Source: Geobacillus zalihae NBRC 101842 (GTDB lineage Bacteria > Bacillota > Bacilli > Bacillales > Anoxybacillaceae). From it: a stretch of DNA of 64,000 bases. This document shows positions 47,159 through 55,594 of the stretch, one piece after another; position 1 is the first letter of the stretch, and the number at the start of each line of letters is the position of its first letter. The notes under the pieces were generated by a model. That model was given only the letters and a program-made list of their open reading frames with translations. It had not been told where the DNA came from and ran no database searches. Location of the stretch: NCBI RefSeq assembly GCF_001544135.1, contig NZ_BCPV01000006.1, positions 34,598 to 98,597 on the forward strand, in the 5' to 3' direction. The translations under genes were made by a program, and so were the position numbers.

Positions 47159-47914
47159 ATGGAAGCCATGTTGGAGCATCATGACGGCATTGCGCTGTTT
47201 ACGATTTGCCGTCCAGAGAAACGGAATGCGATCAATTTTGCCGTGATGGGGGCGCTTGAGGAGGCGATGGAACAGGCGGCGGCTGATCCACAGGTGAAAG
47301 TGTTCGCCATTACCGGCGCCGGCAGCGAGGCGTTTTGCTCCGGCGGCGATTTGAGCGAGTTTGGGCATTTGCGCGGCACGGAGGCAAGACAGATGCTCAT
47401 GCGCATGGGAGAGCTGCTGTACAGGCTGCTGACGTTTCCGAAGCCGACGGCCGCCCTTGTCAACGGAACAGCGATGGGGGGCGGCTGCGAGCTGGCGACC
47501 GCTTGCGATTTTCGCTTTGCCAAAGAAGGAAGCCGGATCGGATTTGTGCAAGGCCGGCTTGGCATTACAACCGGCTGGGGAGGAGCGTCGATGCTGTTTG
47601 CCAAACTTCCGTACGGGCGGGCGCTTGACTTATTGCTGCGCGCCGAGCCGATGACGGCGGAGGCGATGGAAGCGTGCGGTTGGGTTGACGCCATCCTACC
47701 AGCCGAACATTGGCGCGAACAATGGCGTGAACGGCTGGCGCCTTATGCGGAGCGATCGCTTTCCGTCTTGCAGGCATATAAGGCCGCAGCCGGCGAAAAA
47801 TGGCGAACAGCTTGGTTTCGAGAGCAGTTCTTCGCCGAGATCGCCCGTTGCGCCGAGCTGTGGGGGTCGGCCGAACATGAACAGGCATTGCGTCCTTTTT
47901 TGCGTAAGAAGTAA
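47159..47914 (+). CDS. Enoyl-CoA hydratase/isomerase family protein
   Basis: 251 residues from the ATG at 47159 (AAAGGAG upstream); GTG at 47153 is an alternative. Crotonase fold: RPEKRNAINFAVMGALEEAM, oxyanion-hole CSGGDLSEFGHL and NGTAMGGGCELATACDFRFA, then GIGLVQGRLGITTG-like FVQGRLGITTGWGG. The Glu expected from classical hydratases in the second active-site loop is not clearly placed, so isomerase, hydratase or another acyl-CoA activity cannot be told apart. It is inserted between rpmF and gerR. Confidence 0.82.
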   Translation: MEAMLEHHDGIALFTICRPEKRNAINFAVMGALEEAMEQAAADPQVKVFAITGAGSEAFCSGGDLSEFGHLRGTEARQMLMRMGELLYRLLTFPKPTAALVNGTAMGGGCELATACDFRFAKEGSRIGFVQGRLGITTGWGGASMLFAKLPYGRALDLLLRAEPMTAEAMEACGWVDAILPAEHWREQWRERLAPYAERSLSVLQAYKAAAGEKWRTAWFREQFFAEIARCAELWGSAEHEQALRPFLRKK

Positions 47915-47983
47915 TTTTTTCCTTCTACCGTTTCTACTAGCCGCATACATATAATGACAAAGCGGCGATAAGGGGGGAAGGGG

Positions 47984-48562
47984 ATGACGGGAGTGCGTCA
48001 AGACGCATGGACGAAAGAAGAGGATGAGTTGTTGGCGAATGTTGTGCTTCAGTATATTCGCGAAGGCGGCACCCAACTGGAGGCGTTTGCCGAAGTCGGG
48101 CGGCGCTTGTCGCGGACGGCGGCAGCGTGCGGATTTCGCTGGAATTCGTGCGTTCGCAAGCAGTACAAGGAGGAGATCGAGCAAGCCAAGCAAGAACGGA
48201 AGATGCGAAAAAAAGAAACCTCATCAACGAAGGAAAGCGAGGGGCAGGCGAAGGTGGAAGCGGCAGTCAAAAGCCATTTGTCATGGGCGGAAGTGCTGGC
48301 CTTTTTGCAAGCTGAGGAGCAAAAGGCGCGCGACGCCCGACGGACGGCCGATGAAAACCGGGCGCTCAAAAACGATATGGAGCAGCTGCAGCAAATGGTA
48401 ACAAAGTTGCAAATGGAAAAAGAATCGCTGCAAAAACAACTAGCTGCGATCCAGGAGGAGTATAAAACGCTGCTTTCCATTATGGAGCGGGCGCGCAAAA
48501 TGGTGACAGACAGCGGGAAACCGGCGCCGAATGCAGTGGCTGAAGGCGTCGACGAAGGGTAA
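47984..48562 (+). CDS. gerR: RsfA-family transcription factor GerR (YlbO)
   Basis: 192 residues, ATG at 47984 behind GGGGGAAGG. A Myb/SANT-like helix-turn-helix occupies ~5-60: [57 protein letters not shown]. The rest is a basic linker and a long coiled coil ([38 protein letters not shown]). In B. subtilis YlbO/GerR is a sigma-E-dependent regulator of mother-cell spore genes. Followed by a terminator. Confidence 0.88.
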   Translation: MTGVRQDAWTKEEDELLANVVLQYIREGGTQLEAFAEVGRRLSRTAAACGFRWNSCVRKQYKEEIEQAKQERKMRKKETSSTKESEGQAKVEAAVKSHLSWAEVLAFLQAEEQKARDARRTADENRALKNDMEQLQQMVTKLQMEKESLQKQLAAIQEEYKTLLSIMERARKMVTDSGKPAPNAVAEGVDEG

Positions 48563-48590
48563 AGGCTGGCTTTTCGCCGGCTTTTTTTCT
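48561..48590 (+). terminator. Terminator after gerR
   Basis: AAAGGCTGGC / GCCGGCTTT stem with a 5-base loop, then a run of seven T; it overlaps the stop codon. Confidence 0.85.
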
Positions 48591-48658
48591 TAACGGAAGA
48601 AGAAGATCTCTGCTAAAATAAGGCTAACGCCATGTTGCAAGAAAGCGGGGGAGAAGGA

Positions 48659-49552
48659 TTGAACATTGGGATTGTCGGCGGCGGAGCAATCGGATTGCTG
48701 CTCGCCGCTTATCTTGGGCGGCGCCATGGGGTGACGGTCTATACGAGGCGTCCGTCCCAAGCAAGGCAGCTTGCCGAGCATGGTGTGGCGCTGAAAAAAG
48801 ATGGCGAGACATCGGTCGTGGCGGTGCGCGCGCAGCCGTTTGCTGGAGCGGAGCTGGACGAGCCGCTCGTGTTTGTGACCGTCAAACAGTACGATCTCGC
48901 TTCCGTCTGTGCGCAAATCGACGCGTTTCGCCGCGTTCGCACGCTCGTTTTTTTGCAAAACGGCATGGGGCATCTCGAGCAGTTGACGATGTTTGCCGAC
49001 AAAAATGTCCTCGTCGGCGTCGTGGAGCATGGTGCCATAAAGCTGGATGACCGGACGGTGGCGCATACGGGCGCCGGAAAGCTGACACTTGCTTCCCGCT
49101 ATGGTTCATTTGGCGACGCCTGGGAGCTTCGGGAAGGGGAGCGCGGCTTTCCGATCGAATGGGCCGATGATTGGGAGCGCATTCTTGTGGACAAGCTTGT
49201 CGTCAACGCAGTCATCAATCCGCTCACCGCTCTATTGCAAGTGAAAAACGGGGCGCTGCTAGAAACGGCTCCGTACCGCGATATGATGAGGCAGCTGTTT
49301 GATGAGGTGCGGAACGTGCTGCCGCTTGAAGACGCCAATCGGGCGTGGGAGCGCGTCGTCCGCATATGCCAAAAAACAGCGGACAACTATTCGTCGATGT
49401 ATATGGACTTGGCGAACGGGCGCCGGACGGAGATTGACGCCATTTTGGGCTATGTGTTGAAACAAGGGGAGGCGCGCGGCGCTATGCTGCCGGTCGTCCG
49501 CTTTGTCTTTTGCGCGGTGAAAGGGAAGGAAGGGGGAGAGACGGATGGGTGA
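48659..49552 (+). CDS. panE: 2-dehydropantoate 2-reductase
   Basis: 297 residues, TTG start at 48659 close behind GGGGGAGAAGGA. NADP Rossmann loop IGIVGGGAIGLLLAAYLG, FLQNGMGHLE and DKLVVNAVINPLTALLQVKNG (with the conserved Lys and Asn). It reduces 2-dehydropantoate to pantoate for pantothenate and CoA synthesis. Corresponds to ylbQ in the B. subtilis order. Its end overlaps the next gene by 8 bases. Confidence 0.9.
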   Translation: MNIGIVGGGAIGLLLAAYLGRRHGVTVYTRRPSQARQLAEHGVALKKDGETSVVAVRAQPFAGAELDEPLVFVTVKQYDLASVCAQIDAFRRVRTLVFLQNGMGHLEQLTMFADKNVLVGVVEHGAIKLDDRTVAHTGAGKLTLASRYGSFGDAWELREGERGFPIEWADDWERILVDKLVVNAVINPLTALLQVKNGALLETAPYRDMMRQLFDEVRNVLPLEDANRAWERVVRICQKTADNYSSMYMDLANGRRTEIDAILGYVLKQGEARGAMLPVVRFVFCAVKGKEGGETDG

Positions 49553-49931
49553 TTGGCTCGCTTCGACGCTGGCGACGTTTGTGACCGCGCCGCTTCTGCT
49601 GTTTTTGCTCGTCTACTTCGGAGCACGCTTGGTCGGCAGGCGGAGGCGGGCAGCGTTTTATGCCGCGGTCAACGCTGCGACTGCTTTTTTCATCGCCGCT
49701 GTCTATTTTTTGCTGACAGTGCTGTTTGGAAAATCGTACTTCGTTCCTCTTCTTCTCTTTTTGTTTGGTCTGCACGCGGCGATCGCGCTTGGCTATTGGC
49801 GGAAAACGGCGGACTTTCGTTTGCGGACGGTGTTCCGCGTCTTTTGGCGGGCGAGTTTTCTCATTTTTGCCTCTCTTTACGCCGGGCTGCTTGTATACGG
49901 AATGGCCATGCGCGTTGCGATGAGCCTTTAG
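49545..49931 (+). CDS. DUF3397 membrane protein
   Basis: 128 residues with four predicted membrane segments: TLATFVTAPLLLFLLVYFGA, AFYAAVNAATAFFIAAVYFL, YFVPLLLFLFGLHAAIALGY, FWRASFLIFASLYAGLLVYG. Short basic loops (GRRRRA, RKTADFRLR) point inward. Function unknown. The ATG overlaps the panE tail, implying translational coupling. Confidence 0.82.
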   Translation: MGDWLASTLATFVTAPLLLFLLVYFGARLVGRRRRAAFYAAVNAATAFFIAAVYFLLTVLFGKSYFVPLLLFLFGLHAAIALGYWRKTADFRLRTVFRVFWRASFLIFASLYAGLLVYGMAMRVAMSL

Positions 49932-50013
49932 TGTGGCCGAGCAAGCTTTTTTTCTCTTGGCCATAAACGTGCTATACTCATGAAAGAATACATAAGAAAG
50001 GGAGTTTTTCGCC

Positions 50014-51642
50014 ATGGAAGTTCGCGAAATTCCGTTGCCAGCAGCGACGAAATTGGCGGCTGATTACATAACCGGCGCGTTTCCAGCAGAGAGCGGCTTC
50101 GCTTATGCCCAGGCGGACGATGAAGCGTTTTGTCGGCGGTTGGCCTATTTGCAAGGAAGAACCTATGACCGAGAAGGGCTTGCCGACTATTTGCGCGCTT
50201 ATCACCGGCGCTTCTCGGCGAGTGTGGCTACGATGGCAAACATTGAGAAACTGCGCAACGAGCGAAGCGTCGTCATTGTCGGCGGGCAGCAAGCCGGGCT
50301 GTTGACTGGGCCGCTGTATACGATTTATAAGATCATCACCATCATCCAGCTTGCCAAAGAGCAGGAACGAAAATTGGGCGTCCCGGTCGTGCCGCTGTTT
50401 TGGATCGCCGGCGAAGATCATGACATCGCGGAAATCGATCATGTCTATGTCGTTGAGGAAGGAGAAGTAAAAAAAGCAGCGTACCCACACAAAACGAACG
50501 AAAAACGGATGGCTGCCGATGTGCTGCTGGACCGGATGGCTGCGAAAGAGTGGATCGAGCGCGTCGTCAAAACGTATGGGGAAACGGACGTGACGAATGA
50601 GCTGCTCTTCTTTTTGTCATCGTGTCTTGATGAGGCGCGCACGTTTGTCGACTTTTTTGCCGCCATTGTGCTCCGGTTGTTCGCTGATCACGGTTTAGTT
50701 GTTTTGAACGCTGGCGATGCGGCGGTGCGGCCGCTTGAGCGCCGCTTTTTCGCCGCGCTCATTGAACGCCATCGCGATGTGACGGCCGTGGTGCTCGCTC
50801 AGCAAGAGGCGTTGCGCGCGCTCGGATATGCGCCGCTGATTGAAATCGGTCGTGACGCGGCCAACTTGTTTTATTACGACGGCCGTGAACGTTCGCTTTT
50901 GCAGTATGATGAGGAACGCGGCCTGTTTCACAATAAAGCGGGAACTCTCGTTTGGACAAGAGAAGAGCTCCTTGAGCTTGCGGAAACGAATCCGGCCCGT
51001 TTCAGCAACAATGTCGTCACTCGTCCGCTCATGCAAGAGCACTTGCTGCCGACGCTCGCTTTCGTTGCCGGACCGGGGGAGATCGCTTATTGGGCGGAAT
51101 TGAAAGAGGCGTTTCCGCTTTTCGACCTAGAAATGCCTCCGGTCGTGCCGCGTCTGCAGGCGACAATCGTCAGCCGTTCGCTGCAAACCGACCTGTCCGA
51201 TATCGGCCTTGAGGTGGCTGATGTATTGTCCGGGCGGCTCGATGAAGCAAAGCGGGAGTGGCGGGAGGCGACCGCTCAAGCGCCGCTTGCTTCGGCGTTT
51301 GCCAAAGCGAAGGCGGACATTGACGCGGCGCACCGGCCGCTCCGTGAGCTTGGGGTGGCGATTGACCGCGGATTGGAGGGATTGGTGGCGAAAAATGCCG
51401 CCATCATTCAGGCGCAAATCGAGTTTCTTCAGCACGCGCTCGAGCGGGCGCTGTTGCGCAAACATGAGGCGGAGCGGCGGAAATTTTGGCGCATCGAGAC
51501 GTCGCTTCGGCCGAACGGTGCGCTCCAGGAGCGGGTTTGGAACGTGTTTTATTACATCAACCGCTACGGATTTGATTTTGTAGAAAAACTTTTGGCCATT
51601 CGCAGTCCTGGCAATGGAATGCATAAAATTGTATATATGTGA
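50014..51642 (+). CDS. bshC: Bacillithiol biosynthesis cysteine-adding enzyme
   Basis: 542 residues, ATG at 50014 behind AAAGGGAG. Family signatures: VIVGGQQAGLLTGPLYTIYKIITIIQLA, FWIAGEDHDIAEIDHVYV (nucleotidyl-binding HxxD region), and PVVPRLQATIVSRSLQ. It joins cysteine to GlcN-malate in the last step of making bacillithiol, the low-molecular-weight thiol of bacilli. The C-terminal third is a coiled coil (FAKAKADIDAAHRPLRELGVAIDRGLEGL). Positioned as yllA, before the dcw cluster. Confidence 0.95.
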   Translation: MEVREIPLPAATKLAADYITGAFPAESGFAYAQADDEAFCRRLAYLQGRTYDREGLADYLRAYHRRFSASVATMANIEKLRNERSVVIVGGQQAGLLTGPLYTIYKIITIIQLAKEQERKLGVPVVPLFWIAGEDHDIAEIDHVYVVEEGEVKKAAYPHKTNEKRMAADVLLDRMAAKEWIERVVKTYGETDVTNELLFFLSSCLDEARTFVDFFAAIVLRLFADHGLVVLNAGDAAVRPLERRFFAALIERHRDVTAVVLAQQEALRALGYAPLIEIGRDAANLFYYDGRERSLLQYDEERGLFHNKAGTLVWTREELLELAETNPARFSNNVVTRPLMQEHLLPTLAFVAGPGEIAYWAELKEAFPLFDLEMPPVVPRLQATIVSRSLQTDLSDIGLEVADVLSGRLDEAKREWREATAQAPLASAFAKAKADIDAAHRPLRELGVAIDRGLEGLVAKNAAIIQAQIEFLQHALERALLRKHEAERRKFWRIETSLRPNGALQERVWNVFYYINRYGFDFVEKLLAIRSPGNGMHKIVYM

Positions 51643-51673
51643 GGCTTTTTCAAAGAAAAAGTCGAAAAGAAAC

Positions 51674-51700
51674 ATCCTGCTTTGAGCAGGATTTTCTTTT
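51674..51700 (+). terminator. Terminator after bshC
   Basis: ATCCTGCT-TTG-AGCAGGAT stem followed by TTTCTTTT, about 30 bases after the bshC stop. Confidence 0.85.
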
Positions 51701-51920
51701 TTGTGAAATGAATTGTAAAAAAACAATATTCACGAAATGGAAATAAAAGTAAAGGGGTGAAGCCGCCAGGATGGCCGTGATTGGTCCGTCCGACAAAAAG
51801 AAACAAAAAAGGACGTTTTTTTACAAAAAAAGCTAAAATTTTGTCCATCTTTGCGATATAATAAGGAGGCGGCCACTGGCCGATGTGAGTGTGGCTTTAT
51901 GCAACGAAGGTGGTGGACAT
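51701..51920 (+). promoter_or_regulatory. Upstream region of the dcw cluster; mraZ absent
   Basis: In most bacilli mraZ (~143 codons) fills this place. Here only 278 bases separate bshC and rsmH, and no MraZ-like frame is present in any register. A -10-like TATAAT at 51857-51862 is followed at once by AAGGAGG that has no suitable start codon in range, which may be what remains of the mraZ promoter/ribosome site. GGTGG repeats (51910-51918) just before rsmH are the rsmH ribosome site. Confidence 0.5.
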
Positions 51921-52853
51921 GTGTTTCAACATACAACCGTGTTGCTGAAAGAGGCAGTCGATGGGCTGAACATCCGACCTGACGGCATTTACGTCGATTG
52001 TACGCTGGGCGGCGGCGGCCATAGCGAGTATTTGCTCTCCCGTTTGTCGGCACGTGGGAAGCTGTTTGCCTTTGACCAAGACGAAGCCGCCATCATGCAT
52101 GCGCGCGAACGGCTCGCCCGCTACGGCCGGCAAGTGCAGTTTGTGCACCGGAACTTCCGGTTTTTGCAAGAGGAGCTTTCGGCGCTTGGCGTCAAGTCCG
52201 TCGATGGCGTCTTGTTTGATTTGGGTGTTTCTTCGCCGCAGCTCGACGAACCCGAGCGCGGCTTCAGCTATCAGCACGATGCGCCGCTTGATATGCGGAT
52301 GGACCGCAAGCAGCGGCTGACGGCGGCGGAGATTGTCAACCGCTGGCCATACGAGGAGCTCGTCCGCATCTTTTTCCGTTACGGCGAAGAGAAGTTTTCG
52401 AAGCAAGTGGCGCGCAAAATCGAGGAAGTGCGCCGCACGAGGCCGATTAAAACGACGGGGGAGCTCGTTGAGGTGATTAAGGAAGCGATTCCCGCTCCGG
52501 CGCGCCGCAGCGGCGGACACCCGGCCAAACGCATTTTTCAGGCGCTTCGCATCGCGGTCAACGACGAACTTGAGGCGTTTCGCGAGGCGCTCGAGCAGGC
52601 GATCGAACTGCTCGCCCCCGGCGGCCGGGTGAGCGTCATTACGTTTCATTCGCTTGAAGACCGCATTTGCAAAGAAACGTTTAAAAAGGCGAGCGAAAGC
52701 CCGCCATTGCCCCCGGGGCTTCCGGTTCTCCCCGACGACTACCGCCCCGTGCTGAAAATCATTACAAAAAAACCGATCGTTCCTTCCGAGGAAGAGCTCG
52801 AACGAAACCGTCGCGCCCGTTCGGCCAAACTCCGCATTGCCGAAAAGCTGTAG
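51921..52853 (+). CDS. rsmH: 16S rRNA (cytosine-1402-N4)-methyltransferase
   Basis: 310 residues from the GTG at 51921 ([22 protein letters not shown]), behind AAGGTGGTG; a longer frame starts in the leader. SAM-binding [24 protein letters not shown], and [21 protein letters not shown], then the C-terminal [13 protein letters not shown]. It methylates N4 of C1402 in the decoding site of 16S rRNA. First gene of the cell-division cluster (mraW). Confidence 0.95.
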   Translation: MFQHTTVLLKEAVDGLNIRPDGIYVDCTLGGGGHSEYLLSRLSARGKLFAFDQDEAAIMHARERLARYGRQVQFVHRNFRFLQEELSALGVKSVDGVLFDLGVSSPQLDEPERGFSYQHDAPLDMRMDRKQRLTAAEIVNRWPYEELVRIFFRYGEEKFSKQVARKIEEVRRTRPIKTTGELVEVIKEAIPAPARRSGGHPAKRIFQALRIAVNDELEAFREALEQAIELLAPGGRVSVITFHSLEDRICKETFKKASESPPLPPGLPVLPDDYRPVLKIITKKPIVPSEEELERNRRARSAKLRIAEKL

Positions 52854-52949
52854 ATGACGAAAATAGCGGGGAAACACAACCAAATTTCAATGCGGGCGCC
52901 GCCCATTGCGGCGAAAAACGAATGCATGGAGAAACAGGAGGGGAAAAAT

Positions 52950-53306
52950 GTGAACGATGCAGCAGTCAAAGTCGCGCGCGAACAACGACATCCGGCGTCA
53001 CCGCCAAGCCCGAAGACGCGGCGGAAGCAGCGCTTTCGCCTGTCGCTGGCTGAAAAGATGCTGTTTGTGTTGTTTTGCTTGTTTGTTTTCTATGCGGCGG
53101 TTCATATCGTCTCGAACCAAGTGCGCATTTACGAATTGAACAAAGGGGTGCAAAAGCTCGAGGCGTCGATTGACGAGCAGAAAAAGGAGAACAATGACCT
53201 ATATATCGAGGTGCAACGGCTGAGCGCGTACGAGCGCATTTTGCAAAAGGCAAAAGAGCTCGGTTTGTCGCTCAACGAAAACCATGTGAAAGTTGTGCAG
53301 GAATGA
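52950..53306 (+). CDS. ftsL: Cell division protein FtsL
   Basis: 118 residues from the GTG at 52950 (behind AGGAGGGG), matching the usual length; an ATG at 52926 and the frame start at 52854 are alternatives. Basic cytoplasmic tail (SPKTRRKQRFRLSLAEK), a single membrane segment MLFVLFCLFVFYAAVHIVS, then an external leucine-zipper-type coiled coil (VRIYELNKGVQKLEASIDEQKKENNDLYIEVQRLSAYERI). Divisome subunit acting with DivIC and DivIB, usually unstable and limiting. Confidence 0.92.
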   Translation: MNDAAVKVAREQRHPASPPSPKTRRKQRFRLSLAEKMLFVLFCLFVFYAAVHIVSNQVRIYELNKGVQKLEASIDEQKKENNDLYIEVQRLSAYERILQKAKELGLSLNENHVKVVQE

Positions 53307-53312
53307 TCGGCG

Positions 53313-55523
53313 ATGGAGGCAAGAAAGCATCGCAACACCCATCAGGGAGCGTTCATCCTGTTTTGCCTGTTCGGCTTTCTCTTTTCTCTGTTGTTCGCCC
53401 GCTTTGTGCAGCTTGAATGGACCGGCAAAGCGGACGGCCAAACGCTGGCTGTGATCGCGGAGCGGCAGCATCAACAAACGCGGACGATCAAGGCGAAGCG
53501 CGGAACGATTTTCGAACGCAACGGCGCCGTTTTGGCTGAAGATGTGCCGTCGTATACGGTTGTGGCCGTTTTGGATCCGAAGATGACAACCGATCCAGAT
53601 CATCCGCACCATGTGGTCGATCCGAAAAAAACAGCGGAACAACTCGCCCCGTTGCTTGGCATGGACGTCGAGGCGATGGAGCGCATTTTGACCAAAAAAG
53701 CGAAGCAAGTCGAGTTTGGGTCCTACGGCCGCAACATCAGTTTTGAGCTGAAACGGAAAATCGAAGCGCTCCATTTGCCAGGCATCGCTTTCATCCGCGA
53801 CACGAGCCGGTTTTATCCGAACGGCGTGTTTGCGTCGCACGTCATCGGCTACGCGCAAAAAAATGAAGCTAACGAAACGGTCGGCAAAATGGGCGTGGAA
53901 AAAGAACTTGACCGGTATTTGCGTGAAAAAGACGGCTATGTGTCGTTTGCCGGCGACGCAAACGGCTTCCGCCTCCCCGGGGGGGAAGAGCGCATTGTCA
54001 AGCCGGACAATGGGGCAAACGTCTATTTGACGATCGACGGAAAGATTCAATCGTTTTTGGAAGATGCGATGAGCAGTGTCGAGAAGCAATACAAGCCGAA
54101 AAAAATGATCGCCATCGTCGCTGATCCAAAAACAGGGAAAATTTTGGCGATGGCGACGCGTCCGAGCTTCGACCCAAACAAGCGTGATATTACGAACTTT
54201 TTAAATGACGCCATTTCCTATCCGTATGAGCCGGGATCGACGATGAAAGTGTTCACGCTCGCGGCGGCCATCAACGAAGGAGTGTATAACGGCAACGAAA
54301 CGTATCGCTCCGGTTCCTACAAAGTGGGGCCGAACACGATCCGCGACCATAACGATGTCGGCTGGGGGACGATCACGTTTAATGAAGGGGTGCAGCGCTC
54401 TTCAAACGTCGCCTTTTCGATTTTAGTGAAAGAAAAGCTTGGTGAAGATCGGTTTTTGCAATATTTGCACCGTTTCCATTTTGACCGGAAAACGGGCATC
54501 GATTTGCCGAACGAAGCGGTCGGGCAAATCCGCTATCGCTACCCGATTGAACGAATTACGACCGGATTCGGCCAAGGGACATCGGTGACGCCAATCCAGC
54601 AAATCCAAGCGGCGACGGCGATCGCCAACGATGGGAAAATGATGAAGCCGTATGTCATCGAGAAAGTCGTCGACCCAGACAGCGGCAAAGTCGTGCTCGA
54701 TCATGGGCCGACCGTGGTCGGCGAGCCGATTACGGCGGAAACCGCGCGCAAAGTGCGCGCCATTTTAGAGACGGTCGTCACGTCCGAGCACGGCACCGGC
54801 CGTCCGTACCAAATCAACGGCTACCGCGTCGCCGGCAAAACGGGGACGGCGCAAATTCCGTCGGCTTCCGGGGGCTATTTGACCGGACGGGAAAACTACA
54901 TTTTTTCGTTTTTAGGCATGGCGCCGACGGATGATCCGAAGCTTCTCATGTATGTCGCGGTCCAACAGCCGCACCTCGATGTGACCGAAACCGGAGCGGC
55001 GCCGGTGTCGCAAATTTTTACGACGGTGATGAAAAGCAGTTTGCAATATTTGCATATTGAACCGAACGGGGAAAAACGAATGAAAGCAAAGACTGCAAAA
55101 CCGCAGGCGCTTGATTCATGGATCGGCCAGCCGGCGGCTTCGGCAGCCAAGCAGCTGAAGGACAAGGGATATGTGCCGGTCGTGATCGGCCGCGGCAAAT
55201 ATGTTGAGCAGCAGCTTCCGCAAGGCGGCGATCACGTTCTTTTGGGCGAACGGGTCGTGTTAAAAACGGACGGGGCGGCAACGATGCCGGATTTGCGCGG
55301 CTTCTCGCTGCGCGACGCTATGAAAGTGGCTCATATACTCGGCTTGCGGCCGAGCACGAAAGGGACCGGCTATGTCGTCAGCCAAAACATTCGTCCGGGA
55401 GCGGAGGTGCGCAAAGGCGATTATTTAATTGTTGAATTGGCTCCGCCGCGCCAATGGGAGAAAGCGGCGGCGGAGAAGGAGAAAGAGGCGGCTTTACGGA
55501 AAGAAGCCGAGCCGCACGAATGA
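53313..55523 (+). CDS. pbpB: Penicillin-binding protein 2B, septal transpeptidase
   Basis: 736 residues, class B PBP. Membrane anchor at ~14-33, dimerisation domain with KRGTIFERNGAVLAED, then the transpeptidase: active Ser309 in PGSTMKVF, SxN as Ser363-Ser-Asn365, and KTGT in VAGKTGTAQIP. Two PASTA domains at the C-terminus (~600-720; LDSWIGQPAASAAKQLKDKGYVPVV and MPDLRGFSLRDAMKVAHILGL). Cross-links peptidoglycan at the division septum. ATG at 53313, six bases after ftsL. Confidence 0.95.
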   Translation: MEARKHRNTHQGAFILFCLFGFLFSLLFARFVQLEWTGKADGQTLAVIAERQHQQTRTIKAKRGTIFERNGAVLAEDVPSYTVVAVLDPKMTTDPDHPHHVVDPKKTAEQLAPLLGMDVEAMERILTKKAKQVEFGSYGRNISFELKRKIEALHLPGIAFIRDTSRFYPNGVFASHVIGYAQKNEANETVGKMGVEKELDRYLREKDGYVSFAGDANGFRLPGGEERIVKPDNGANVYLTIDGKIQSFLEDAMSSVEKQYKPKKMIAIVADPKTGKILAMATRPSFDPNKRDITNFLNDAISYPYEPGSTMKVFTLAAAINEGVYNGNETYRSGSYKVGPNTIRDHNDVGWGTITFNEGVQRSSNVAFSILVKEKLGEDRFLQYLHRFHFDRKTGIDLPNEAVGQIRYRYPIERITTGFGQGTSVTPIQQIQAATAIANDGKMMKPYVIEKVVDPDSGKVVLDHGPTVVGEPITAETARKVRAILETVVTSEHGTGRPYQINGYRVAGKTGTAQIPSASGGYLTGRENYIFSFLGMAPTDDPKLLMYVAVQQPHLDVTETGAAPVSQIFTTVMKSSLQYLHIEPNGEKRMKAKTAKPQALDSWIGQPAASAAKQLKDKGYVPVVIGRGKYVEQQLPQGGDHVLLGERVVLKTDGAATMPDLRGFSLRDAMKVAHILGLRPSTKGTGYVVSQNIRPGAEVRKGDYLIVELAPPRQWEKAAAEKEKEAALRKEAEPHE

Positions 55524-55533
55524 TTTTTGCCGT

Positions 55534-55561
55534 TCTATAACGGGGCGTACAAGCATATAGT
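55534..55561 (+). promoter_or_regulatory. Possible sigma-E promoter of spoVD
   Basis: TCTATAA (55534-55540) and CATATAGT (55554-55561) are 13 bases apart, near the sigma-E pattern (ATA-containing -35, CATAnnnT -10). spoVD is known to be sigma-E controlled in B. subtilis; the match here is by eye. Confidence 0.4.
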
Positions 55562-55594
55562 GGAACGAGCCCACCATGAAGGAGGTTCCGCCAT

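Noticed and set aside
51643..51920. Frameshifted or decayed mraZ before rsmH
   Set aside because: No MraZ-like peptide was seen in any register and the interval is too short for the gene; treated as absent rather than as a pseudogene.
51897..52883. 328-codon minus-strand open frame
   Set aside because: Antisense to rsmH, which is unambiguous; no recognisable domain.
53199..54089. 296-codon minus-strand open frame
   Set aside because: Antisense to ftsL/pbpB and crosses their boundary.
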